NCBI GenBank assembly: GCA_002336105.1
Contig: DDEQ01000033.1
Span: 1-64,000, forward strand
Direction of reading: 5' to 3'
Origin: Chthonomonas sp. UBA1950
GTDB lineage: Bacteria > Armatimonadota > Fimbriimonadia > Fimbriimonadales > Fimbriimonadaceae
Length of the DNA: 64,000 bases
Of the stretch, positions 1 through 7,859 are shown in pieces. A program made the translations under genes and the position numbers. Numbering within the stretch: the first letter of the stretch is position 1; every line of letters begins with the position of its first letter. Under the pieces are notes generated by a model, which saw only the letters and a program-made list of their open reading frames with translations, had not been told where the DNA came from and ran no database searches.

Positions 1-6
1 TTTCCG

Positions 7-41
7 GACATGGGGCGCGGGTGACCGCGCCCCATGTCTTT
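7..41 (+). terminator. Rho-independent terminator of an upstream gene
   Basis: A perfect 14-bp GC-rich stem (GACATGGGGCGCGG / CCGCGCCCCATGTC) with the loop GTGA is followed by TTT. In many proteobacteria prs lies before rplY, so this probably ends a prs-like gene outside the window (inference). An in-frame GTG at 21 lies in this loop, which argues against starting rplY there. Confidence 0.8.
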
Positions 42-86
42 AACCCGCCATCGTCTGGTCGCGGACGAGGCAAACGGAGTATCACC

Positions 87-683
87 ATGCAATTCGTTAT
101 CAAGGCTGAAAAGCGCGTCGAGCAAGGTACGGGTGCGAGCCGCCGCCTGCGTCGCGCTGGCAAGGCAATCGGCATCATCTACGGTGGCGACAAGGCCCCG
201 GTGCAGATCACGATGGATCACAACGATCTGTTCCACGCCATGCGCAAGGAGGCCTTCCACGCTTCCGTGCTGACGATCGATGTCGATGGCACCAAGGAAA
301 CCGCTGTGGTGCGTGACACCCAGTGGCACGCCTACAAGCAGCAGATCCTGCACGTGGATTTCCAGCGCGTGGATGCCACCCACAAGATGCACACCAAGGT
401 GCCGCTGCACTTCGTCAACGCCGACATCGCTCCGGGCGTCAAGCTCGAAGGCGGCATCGTGTCGCACGTGATGAACGAAGTGGACGTCGAGTGCCTGCCG
501 GGCAACCTGCCGGCCTTCATCGAAGTCGACCTGAAGGATCTCGCCTCGGGCGCTTCGATCCATGTGTCGGGCCTGAAGCTGCCGGAAGGCGTGAAGGCTG
601 TCACCCACGGTGACCCGGTCGTTGCGACCATCATGAAGACCAAGGGCGGCAGCGAAGCGGCCGAAGGCGAAGCCCAGGCCTGA
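87..683 (+). CDS. rplY: 50S ribosomal protein L25/general stress protein Ctc
   Basis: This is a 198-residue long-form L25, with an N-terminal 5S-rRNA-binding L25 domain (about residues 1-95) and a C-terminal TL5-type beta domain (about 100-185). Visible family motifs are GASRRLRRAG, IIYGG, HVDFQRVDA and TKVPLHFVNA. The start at 87 follows ACGGAG and matches the family N-terminus; the longer frame from 21 would begin inside a terminator hairpin. The sequence resembles betaproteobacterial L25. GC-rich third positions and CGC/CTG codons differ sharply from everything after about 1.48 kb, so this gene probably comes from a different organism than the rest of the window. Confidence 0.95.
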   Translation: MQFVIKAEKRVEQGTGASRRLRRAGKAIGIIYGGDKAPVQITMDHNDLFHAMRKEAFHASVLTIDVDGTKETAVVRDTQWHAYKQQILHVDFQRVDATHKMHTKVPLHFVNADIAPGVKLEGGIVSHVMNEVDVECLPGNLPAFIEVDLKDLASGASIHVSGLKLPEGVKAVTHGDPVVATIMKTKGGSEAAEGEAQA

Positions 684-729
684 GCCTGAGCGAGGCCAAC
701 CCGTAGTCGAGGCCGGAGACTGGAGACGC

Positions 730-1320
730 ATGACGCAAGTCGCGCCGAAACTGGTGGTCGGCCTCGGCAATCCGGGGCCCGAGTATGTCGAAACCCGGCA
801 CAACGCCGGGTTTTGGTTTTGTGAGCTGCTCGCGCGCGAACTCGGTGTGTCGCTGTCGCATGAGTCGCGCTTCCACGGTGTCGTGGGCAATGCCCGCGCG
901 GCCGGCATGTGGATCCTGCTGCCGCAGACCTACATGAACCGTTCCGGGCAGGCGGTTGGCGCACTGGCGCGTTTCTATCGAATCCAGCCCAACGAGATTC
1001 TCGTTGTGCATGATGAGCTCGACATCCTGCCGGGGCAATTGAAGCTCAAGTGCGGCGGTGGAAATGGCGGTCACAACGGCCTCAAGGATATCCAGGCGCA
1101 TCTCGGTACGCCGGACTTCTGGCGCCTGCGGATTGGCATCGGCCACCCGGGCGACCGCAATCAGGTGGCGAACTTTGTGCTCCACCGGCCGTCGCGTGAT
1201 GAGCAGACCCTCATCGACGAATCGATCGGCCGTGCACTTGATGCCTGGCCAAAAATGCAGGCTGGTGAGTGGGAGCGTGCAACGGCGGCCGTGAACACCA
1301 AACCGAAACCCAAGACCTGA
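730..1320 (+). CDS. pth: Peptidyl-tRNA hydrolase
   Basis: Pth cleaves the ester bond of peptidyl-tRNA released from stalled ribosomes and recycles the tRNA in the cytoplasm. The 196-residue length is normal. Catalytic residues are visible: His24 in RHNAGFW, Asp95 in VVHDELD, and the substrate-binding Asn14 (GLGNPG), Asn70 (TYMNRSG) and Asn116 (GGHNGLK). It lies 46 bp after rplY, and ychF follows, which is the usual proteobacterial order rplY-pth-ychF. Like rplY it is GC-rich and belongs to the foreign-looking first 1.4 kb. Confidence 0.97.
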   Translation: MTQVAPKLVVGLGNPGPEYVETRHNAGFWFCELLARELGVSLSHESRFHGVVGNARAAGMWILLPQTYMNRSGQAVGALARFYRIQPNEILVVHDELDILPGQLKLKCGGGNGGHNGLKDIQAHLGTPDFWRLRIGIGHPGDRNQVANFVLHRPSRDEQTLIDESIGRALDAWPKMQAGEWERATAAVNTKPKPKT

Positions 1321-1415
1321 GCGCGCATTTCGCGGGCCCATGCTCAAGCGTGGGGCGGCGAAATTCGCGTCCCGACCCGCGTCATGCGCGGTTCGCTTTT
1401 GAAAGAGTTGAAATC

Positions 1416-2510
1416 ATGAGCCTCAAGTGCGGCATCGTCGGTCTGCCCAACGTTGGCAAGTCCACCCTTTTTAACGCTGTTGTCGCCAATGCAAAGGCGC
1501 AAGCAGCTAATTTTCCGTTTTGCACCATCGAGCCAAACGTCGGCATCGTGGCAGTACCAGATGCACGTCTGCAAGTATTGGCTGGTATCTCCGGATCAGC
1601 AGATATCCTTCCTGCCCGAGTCGAGTTCGTCGATATTGCCGGGCTTGTAAAAGGCGCAAGCAAGGGCGAGGGCCTCGGTAATCAATTCCTGGGAAATATC
1701 CGTGAAGTGGACGCCATCGTTCACGTCGTCCGATGCTTTGAGAACGATGACATCATTCACGTTCAGGGTTCTGTTGACCCAGTTCGAGACATCGAAATCA
1801 TCAACATAGAGCTCGCTCTTTCCGATATGTCGCAGGCTGAGAAGCGCCTAGAACGAGCTCGAAAGGATGCTCGAACCAAGAAGGAAGCCCAGATCGAAGT
1901 TGATGCGTTGGAAAAGGTCCTCCCCGCTCTTGAGGACGGCAAAGGCGCGCGCACCGTTGGGCTGACAGACGACGAAAAGGAATCGATTCAATCGCTTGGT
2001 TTGCTCACGTTGAAGCCCGTTATTTATGCGGCGAACGTTTCTGAAGACGATCTCGCGAAGGGAAATGCTTGGGTTGAAGCCGTCCGAAAATTGGCGACAG
2101 TCGAAGCGGCTCAAGTGGTCGTCATTTCGGCGCAGGTCGAATCCGAGCTGGTCGAACTCCCTGAAGAAGATCGCGCTGAATTTCTTGAATCGCTTGGAGT
2201 CAAAGAAGGTGGTTTAGCCTCACTCATTCGCGCAACCTACGATCTTCTCGGCCTCCAAACATATTTCACAACCGGCCCTAAAGAGACACGCGCTTGGACC
2301 ATTATCAAGGGCATGACCGCTCCACAAGCAGCTGGGGTGATTCATACCGATTTTGAGCGCGGTTTCATTCGAGCTGAAACCGTTTCTTATACCGATTTGG
2401 TCGCAAACGGCTCGATAAACGCCGCAAAAGAGAAGGGCTTAGTTCGTAGCGAAGGCAGGGACTATATCGTCGCAGAAGGCGACGTGATGCTGTTCAGGTT
2501 TAACGTCTAA
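1416..2510 (+). CDS. ychF: Redox-regulated ATPase YchF (Obg-like), chimeric gene
   Basis: YchF/OLA1 is a ribosome-associated P-loop ATPase linked to stress and translation control. The 364-residue length is normal. The G1 motif GLPNVGKST is at residues 9-17, the NVSED motif replaces NKxD as expected for ATP preference, and a C-terminal TGS domain is present (about 280-363). The start at 1416 gives the conserved N-terminus MSLKCGIVGLPN. The first ~50-60 bases read like a proteobacterial gene (GGC, CTG, CCC codons). From about TTTTTAACGCTGTTGTC onward codon use becomes that of the rest of the window, and the protein reads AVVANAKAQAANFPFCTIEP rather than the proteobacterial ALTKAGI form. The open reading frame is intact but probably joins two genomes. 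Confidence 0.93.
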   Translation: MSLKCGIVGLPNVGKSTLFNAVVANAKAQAANFPFCTIEPNVGIVAVPDARLQVLAGISGSADILPARVEFVDIAGLVKGASKGEGLGNQFLGNIREVDAIVHVVRCFENDDIIHVQGSVDPVRDIEIINIELALSDMSQAEKRLERARKDARTKKEAQIEVDALEKVLPALEDGKGARTVGLTDDEKESIQSLGLLTLKPVIYAANVSEDDLAKGNAWVEAVRKLATVEAAQVVVISAQVESELVELPEEDRAEFLESLGVKEGGLASLIRATYDLLGLQTYFTTGPKETRAWTIIKGMTAPQAAGVIHTDFERGFIRAETVSYTDLVANGSINAAKEKGLVRSEGRDYIVAEGDVMLFRFNV

Positions 2511-2517
2511 TTAACCA

Positions 2518-2559
2518 CGATATGCTTGTTATCTCTTTGCGAGATCGACAAGCATATCG
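2518..2559. terminator. Bidirectional terminator between ychF and the GT41 gene
   Basis: CGATATGCTTGT (2518-2529) pairs perfectly with ACAAGCATATCG (2548-2559), and the loop holds a second 5-bp stem, ATCTC/GAGAT. The two genes converge here. The right half is also the last coding codons of the GT41 gene, whose stop begins in the left arm. Confidence 0.7.
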
Positions 2560-4937
2560 CCAACACGGCGTGCAAGATCGCCAAAGTTGCACAGGGGCGA
2601 GTTCTTCGTCTCGTCACGCAGGGTCTCTCGTGTAGACCGAAGCTTATCGACGTCTGACGCCAGCGCCGTAGCAATAGCCACATAATCATCTGCATCGGTC
2701 GCGATCCACTCTGGATGTCCAACAGTCTTGAGGATATCCTGACTCATTCGACCATAGATCCCTTTGCTCGGTAAGGTAACCACCGGTACACCCATCCAGA
2801 GTGATTCACATGTGGTTGTGCCACCAGAGAACGGGATAGTATCCAAAATGATGTCTATCTGGGCAAAACCCTTCAGATACCCGCTCTTGCCGACAGTCGG
2901 TTCAATCTGGATGCGGTCCTCGTCGATTCCAGCTTCGACCAGTCGCCTAGAAAGGTACCTCGTCAGGAACCGGCTTGTCAGTTGTGGACGGTTGAGCAAT
3001 AGCTTCGAATTCGGAACTGCAGCCATGACTCTGGCCCACAGCGCAATGGTTTCGTCCGAGATTTTGGGGAGGTTGTTCGCTGAACCAAAGGTGATCCACC
3101 CATTCTCGATGACCGGCGGTTCAGAAACATCAATACCGTCGGCCATGGTTGGGTTATAGCCATACATGCAGCCATCTACCCGTGCAATCTTTTCGACGTA
3201 GTCTCCTTCTTCGGACTCTGGAACCAGCACAGAGTCACCTATGAGGTAGTCCATTTGCTTCATGCCTGTTGTGGCGAAGAAGCCTAACCATGAAGCCGTG
3301 ACGGGTGCAGGATGATAAGCGAAAACACCGAGACGATTGTTTTCGGTATGTCCGCTTAGGTCGATCAGAATATCAATTCCGTCAGAACGAACCCGATCGG
3401 CGACTTGACGATCAGACATCGAGTGAATGGAGATCCACTTTGATGACGCCTCGATGATCCGCTCTGTGTACTCGTCGCCCGCGAGCTGTTGAGCGTAAAG
3501 AATGACCTCGATCCGGTCATTGTTCAGCTCCCGAAACAGCTTCTCACAGACCAAGCCTACGGGATGACTCGAAAAGTCTGCGGACACAAATCCTACTTTG
3601 ATTCGTTCTGGTAGCTCGCGTGGTTCCAGAACAAAAGGCTCAATCATATCGGTCGTCGATGCGGCAAACTGTCTTGCCGCACTCATCACAGATGGATGAT
3701 CTTCGTCGGTGCAGTAGGCCGAGCACATTACCAGATTGCTGCGGATCTGCATGTTTTTCGGTGATCGTCGAATGGCGGTTTCAATGCAGTCGATCGCAGA
3801 CCCCGGATTACCGCAGAGTTGGTGAGCTAATCCAAGATTATTAAATGCGTCGGCATCATCGGTCTTGCGGACCAAGTAGTCGGCGAAAAACGTCGCCGAT
3901 GCATCGAGCTGATTGGTCTTGAGTAAGCAAATCCCATAGCCCAAGTCTCTAAAGACGGATTCCGGATCGAGCCGTTTAGCCTGTTCGTAGGCATCGACCG
4001 CAGCGTGGAATTGCCGATTCTCATAGCGAAGCCCGGCTAAGGATGTCCAAACATCTACTTGACTGGAATCCAGCCCGAGAGAACCAAGATAAGCAATTTC
4101 CGCGTCCCCGCGCCTTCCGAATCGCCACAAAGAAGTTCCGAGATTCATTTTGACCGTCGGGTCCGATGGCGCGTAGGCTACTGCTCTCTCATGAAACGCT
4201 ATAGCGTCAGCATATTGACCTCGCTTCATCATGAGATTGCCAAGATTGTTGAGAGCAGTCGATTTATTCGGCGCGAGTTTCAGCGCTTCGTTGAAGGTAA
4301 AAATAGCCGCATCATCATCTTCGATCAACTCATATGAAGTTCCGAGATTGATATAGGCGTCAATCCAGTCGGGGGCTATTTCGATGAGTAGACGATATGT
4401 ATCGATGGCTTCATCGTATCGTTTGGCTTCTCTGAGGGTGTTAGCCTTGTTAAACATGGCGTGTCCCATCGTTGGGTTCAAACGAATCGCTTCGTCAAAC
4501 TCTGCAAGGGCTTCTTCGATCTGCCCTAGAGATCGCAACACGTTTGCGGCGTTGTAATGGGCGTCACTATGCGATGGGCACAGAATCATTGCCTTTCGAT
4601 AACAGTCGAGCGCCTCATTCAAAGACGAATACGCCAAATAGGCGTTTCCAAGATTGCTCCAATAGTCTGGATTGTCCGGTTGAATAGTGACTGCCTTCGT
4701 AATGAGATCAACCGCGCTTGCATGGTCGCCATTTGAAAGCTGCACCAAACCCAGAAGATGAAGAGCGTCAGATGAGTTTGGATCTTTTTCGAGCACCTTT
4801 GCGTAGCAAGCGGCTGCCTCAATGATCATTCCACTTTGGTGGAACTGAAAACCTCGCAGCAATATTTGTTGAGACGTCTCAACAGGAATATCAAACGTAT
4901 CATGCACGACTGCAAAGGCGCGCTGTGATCTCTTCAT
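2529..4937 (-). CDS. TPR / GT41 O-GlcNAc-transferase-like protein
   Basis: This 802-residue protein resembles SPINDLY/OGT-type protein O-glycosyltransferases. Residues ~20-395 are about eleven 34-residue TPR units (repeated W/L-G-Y-A-P pattern). The C-terminal ~380 residues carry GT41 landmarks: SADFSSHPVG, DLSGHTENNR, a PAPV..SWLGFFATTGM stretch, FGSANNLPKI (contains the catalytic-region Lys of OGT), and LDTIPFSGGTTTCESLWMG. It probably transfers a sugar from a nucleotide sugar to Ser/Thr of proteins bound by the TPRs. The divergent neighbour rfbF makes CDP-glucose, so a link to surface or protein glycosylation is plausible but inferred. Fold and family are confident; substrate and donor are unknown. 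Confidence 0.9.
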   Translation of the reverse strand: MKRSQRAFAVVHDTFDIPVETSQQILLRGFQFHQSGMIIEAAACYAKVLEKDPNSSDALHLLGLVQLSNGDHASAVDLITKAVTIQPDNPDYWSNLGNAYLAYSSLNEALDCYRKAMILCPSHSDAHYNAANVLRSLGQIEEALAEFDEAIRLNPTMGHAMFNKANTLREAKRYDEAIDTYRLLIEIAPDWIDAYINLGTSYELIEDDDAAIFTFNEALKLAPNKSTALNNLGNLMMKRGQYADAIAFHERAVAYAPSDPTVKMNLGTSLWRFGRRGDAEIAYLGSLGLDSSQVDVWTSLAGLRYENRQFHAAVDAYEQAKRLDPESVFRDLGYGICLLKTNQLDASATFFADYLVRKTDDADAFNNLGLAHQLCGNPGSAIDCIETAIRRSPKNMQIRSNLVMCSAYCTDEDHPSVMSAARQFAASTTDMIEPFVLEPRELPERIKVGFVSADFSSHPVGLVCEKLFRELNNDRIEVILYAQQLAGDEYTERIIEASSKWISIHSMSDRQVADRVRSDGIDILIDLSGHTENNRLGVFAYHPAPVTASWLGFFATTGMKQMDYLIGDSVLVPESEEGDYVEKIARVDGCMYGYNPTMADGIDVSEPPVIENGWITFGSANNLPKISDETIALWARVMAAVPNSKLLLNRPQLTSRFLTRYLSRRLVEAGIDEDRIQIEPTVGKSGYLKGFAQIDIILDTIPFSGGTTTCESLWMGVPVVTLPSKGIYGRMSQDILKTVGHPEWIATDADDYVAIATALASDVDKLRSTRETLRDETKNSPLCNFGDLARRVGDMLVDLAKR

Positions 4938-5114
4938 CTCTTGAGATCATTGGCAACAACCGTAGAAAGAACAGGGCTCCTAACGACAAGACGTTACCAA
5001 GAAGGGATCATCCAGGCTCAGAATAGCCAGAAAACTCGCTCTGATGGAAAAAACTAGCACCCTAACGAGGCAGCGCAAACCAACCAATAACCTATAGCGA
5101 GACATTCCATCTTC

Positions 5115-5912
5115 ATGAAAGTCGTTATTCTTGCCGGGGGTTTAGGAACTAGGCTAGCTGAGGAAACAAAGCTCATGCCGAAGCCGATGGTTGAGATTGG
5201 TGGTAAGCCGATCTTGTGGCATATCATGAGTCACTATGCCGCATATGGCATCAACGACTTCGTGATCGCGCTCGGTTACAAGTCCGAAGTAGTTAAGAGC
5301 TACTTTTTGAACTTCTACGCCATGAATTCAGACCTCACGGTAGATCTTGGAACCGGATCGGTGCTGTATCACGAGAACGCAGTTACTCCATGGCGAGTCA
5401 ACTTGGTTGATACCGGATTGCATACCCAAACAGGCGGGCGCATCAAGCGACTGCGAGACTGGATCGGCGACGAAACTTTTATGCTGACGTACGGAGATGG
5501 CCTCTCAGACGTCAACCTTTGCGAACTACTGCAATTTCACCGAACCTCAGGCAAGCTTGCAACCGTAACAGCAGTTCATCCGCCCAGCCGATTTGGCTCT
5601 CTTGGGGTCGAGCGAGGTTTTGTTCGTGCCTTCAAAGAGAAGCCCACCGGAAGTGAGGGATGGATCAATGGGGGCTTCTTTGTATTGGAGCCTGAAGTTT
5701 TGCATTACATCGATGGAGATGGGATGCCTCTCGAAGAAAGACCCCTTGAACGCCTCGCCGCCGATGGTCAGCTCGCGGCCTACCAGCATGAAGGCTTTTG
5801 GCAGATGATGGACACACTTCGTGACCGGCAAACGCTTGAAGAGATTTGGGCGACAGGCGAAGCCCCTTGGAGAATCGAAAGAAAATGGAACGGTTTTGGA
5901 ATGGTCGCGTAG
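5115..5912 (+). CDS. rfbF: Glucose-1-phosphate cytidylyltransferase
   Basis: RfbF makes CDP-glucose from CTP and glucose-1-phosphate, the first step to CDP-linked deoxysugars for O-antigen or S-layer glycans. The 265-residue length fits the family (about 257). It begins with the nucleotidyltransferase signature VILAGGLGTRL, followed by KPMVEIGGKPILWHIM, the family-typical NFYAMNSDLTVDL, and LTYGDGLSDV (metal-binding Asp). Its 3' end overlaps the start of rfbG by 28 bp, so the two are co-expressed. Its 177-bp upstream gap is shared with the divergent GT41 gene and probably holds both promoters. Confidence 0.95.
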   Translation: MKVVILAGGLGTRLAEETKLMPKPMVEIGGKPILWHIMSHYAAYGINDFVIALGYKSEVVKSYFLNFYAMNSDLTVDLGTGSVLYHENAVTPWRVNLVDTGLHTQTGGRIKRLRDWIGDETFMLTYGDGLSDVNLCELLQFHRTSGKLATVTAVHPPSRFGSLGVERGFVRAFKEKPTGSEGWINGGFFVLEPEVLHYIDGDGMPLEERPLERLAADGQLAAYQHEGFWQMMDTLRDRQTLEEIWATGEAPWRIERKWNGFGMVA

Positions 5913-7009
5913 CCCTCGTTACCGGAGGTACCGGTTTGCTCGGCGGTTGGCTTGTGAAAAAGCTGATCGAAGAAGGATCGGATGTTGTTTGTCTAGTCCG
6001 AGACTGGGTTCCAGACTCGATCATGCTGGCCGGAGAAATGGGGAGATTCGTTCGAATCGTTCGCGGGGACATCACTGATCAGAGTTGCCTTGAGCGGACA
6101 ATTGGCGAGTACGAGGTTCGATCCGTATTTCACCTTGCTGCCCAAACCATCGTCGGAGTTGCAAATAGAAACCCGATTTCCACGTTTGAAAGCAACATCA
6201 AGGGGACTTGGTCGGTCCTTGAGGCGTGCCGTCGTAGTCCTCTGGTCGATTCCATTGTTGTCGCTTCATCCGACAAAGCGTACGGCGACCACGATGATCT
6301 TCCCTACCGAGAATCGACGCCCTTACAGGGACGGCATCCCTATGATGTGAGCAAATCCTGCGCCGACCTCATCTCACAATCTTACGCTCACACCTACAAG
6401 ATGCCGATTTCGATTACGCGGTGTGCAAATCTTTATGGAGGAGGAGACCTAAACTGGAATCGCCTCATTCCTGGCACGATTCGATCGATTTATCAAAATG
6501 AGGCGCCAATCATCCGATCCGATGGAAAGATGAGGCGCTCCTACATGTATGTGGAAGACGCCGTCAGCGCTTACATGGAAATCGGAGAACGCGTTGCTCA
6601 CGATGAAACGTTCTGGGGTGAGTCGTTCAACGTGTCCGACGGAACTTTCGCTGACGTGCTCCAGGTGGTTCAAACAATCTCACACCTCATGCAATCAGAT
6701 ATGTCGCCCAAGATCCAAAACCTCGCTTCGAATGAGATAAAAGATCAGTTTCTGGATAACACAAAGATTTGCTCCAAGACCAAATGGACTCATAAGTATT
6801 CGCTGGCTGATGGGCTCAGCGAAACCATCGGTTGGTACGCAAAACACCTTTCGGAAAGAAATTGCCAGTCAAGGGCCCTGGTGGGAACTCTTCCGGCAGA
6901 AAGTCACAAGAATGTGGTGGACTCTACGGGTTCGCTGACTCATGGCACGCATCGAGAGCTATCACCCTCCCAAACCGGCTTGGTTGAATTCGGTTCAGTT
7001 TCCGTTTGA
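5885..7009 (+). CDS. rfbG: CDP-glucose 4,6-dehydratase
   Basis: This SDR-family enzyme converts CDP-glucose to CDP-4-keto-6-deoxyglucose. Residues 13-20 form the NAD-binding TGGTGLLG; the catalytic triad region is SSDKAYG (residues 128-134) with Tyr153 and Lys157 in YDVSKS. The start at 5885 follows GGAG and removes a 13-residue extension that would lie inside rfbF. Length is 374 residues; the last ~35 residues have no obvious family equivalent and run 68 bp into the next gene. Later CDP-sugar enzymes (rfbH, epimerases) are not in the window, so the final sugar is unknown. Confidence 0.93.
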   Translation: MERFWNGRVALVTGGTGLLGGWLVKKLIEEGSDVVCLVRDWVPDSIMLAGEMGRFVRIVRGDITDQSCLERTIGEYEVRSVFHLAAQTIVGVANRNPISTFESNIKGTWSVLEACRRSPLVDSIVVASSDKAYGDHDDLPYRESTPLQGRHPYDVSKSCADLISQSYAHTYKMPISITRCANLYGGGDLNWNRLIPGTIRSIYQNEAPIIRSDGKMRRSYMYVEDAVSAYMEIGERVAHDETFWGESFNVSDGTFADVLQVVQTISHLMQSDMSPKIQNLASNEIKDQFLDNTKICSKTKWTHKYSLADGLSETIGWYAKHLSERNCQSRALVGTLPAESHKNVVDSTGSLTHGTHRELSPSQTGLVEFGSVSV

Positions 7010-7859
7010 GATCAACCAGTTTCATTCCGATTCCGGCGTAATGAGCTACGTTGATGTCGGCGATGGGTCTCCGATTGTTTTTGTTCACGGGTCCACAACC
7101 TGGTCCTATCTGTTTCGGCACCTGATCAAACACTTATCCAAAGAGAACCGATGCATCTCGATTGATCATCTCGGGTTTGGCCTCAGCGAGAAAGCCTTTG
7201 AACTCGATTTCAGCTATCGAAGCCACGGCCACCGCTTCTTCGAGTTCATGGAAGAAATGAACCTCAAGAATGTGACGCTTGTAGTGCATGACGCTGGCGC
7301 ACCGATTGCTCTTTCGTGGGCGATCAAGCGTCCCGAGCGAGTCAACAAGATCGTATTGTTTAACTCTTGGATGTGGTCGTTGAGAGAGAACAAACGCGCT
7401 ATGCGGCTCGCTCACCTCATGGGGAACCCGATCAACCGACTCTACTATCGGCTCCTCAATGCTTCACCAAGTTTCATTTTGCCAGCGGTTTTCGCAGACC
7501 GACATCGACTACCTCGTCCAGTGCAGTACCAACTGCTCTCGCCGTTCACCAACTTCAAAGAGCGAGAGGGCATCTACCAGATGATTATTGGATTCGATCG
7601 GGCGGACGAATGGTTTGAGCAGCTTTGGAACGAACGAGAGGCACTTAGTGAGATTCCAACCTTGATACTGTGGGGCGAAAAGGACCCAATGTTCGGGTCA
7701 GATTATTTGGAGCGGTGGCAGACTGTGTTTCACGACTACCACACGCAGACTTTTCGGGAGACAGGACGATTCGTACCTGAAGAAGCCCCAAAGAAAGTGA
7801 TTGAAGCTATTCGGTGGTTCCTCAGCGAGGCAGATCATGCCGAAATCGAGCGGGCCTAA
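6942..7859 (+). CDS. Haloalkane-dehalogenase-like alpha/beta hydrolase, catalytic His replaced
   Basis: The 305-residue alpha/beta-hydrolase-fold protein resembles haloalkane dehalogenases. It has the oxyanion/halide-region motif HGSTTWSYLFR (residues 49-59), a nucleophile elbow with Asp rather than Ser (VVHDAGA, Asp117), and the acid-region Asp248 in ILWGEKDP. At the position of the catalytic histidine (normally GHF) the sequence is GRFVPEE, so residue 276 is Arg (codon CGA, two changes from a His codon). Without the His the usual hydrolysis of the ester intermediate should fail; it may be inactive, bind rather than cleave, or use another residue. It overlaps rfbG by 68 bp and converges with the SulP gene with a 4-bp overlap. 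Confidence 0.85.
   Translation: MARIESYHPPKPAWLNSVQFPFEINQFHSDSGVMSYVDVGDGSPIVFVHGSTTWSYLFRHLIKHLSKENRCISIDHLGFGLSEKAFELDFSYRSHGHRFFEFMEEMNLKNVTLVVHDAGAPIALSWAIKRPERVNKIVLFNSWMWSLRENKRAMRLAHLMGNPINRLYYRLLNASPSFILPAVFADRHRLPRPVQYQLLSPFTNFKEREGIYQMIIGFDRADEWFEQLWNEREALSEIPTLILWGEKDPMFGSDYLERWQTVFHDYHTQTFRETGRFVPEEAPKKVIEAIRWFLSEADHAEIERA

Noticed and set aside
631..1347. A 238-codon open frame on the minus strand across rplY-pth
   Set aside because: Shadow of GC-rich coding on the other strand; no ribosome binding site and no protein-like motifs.
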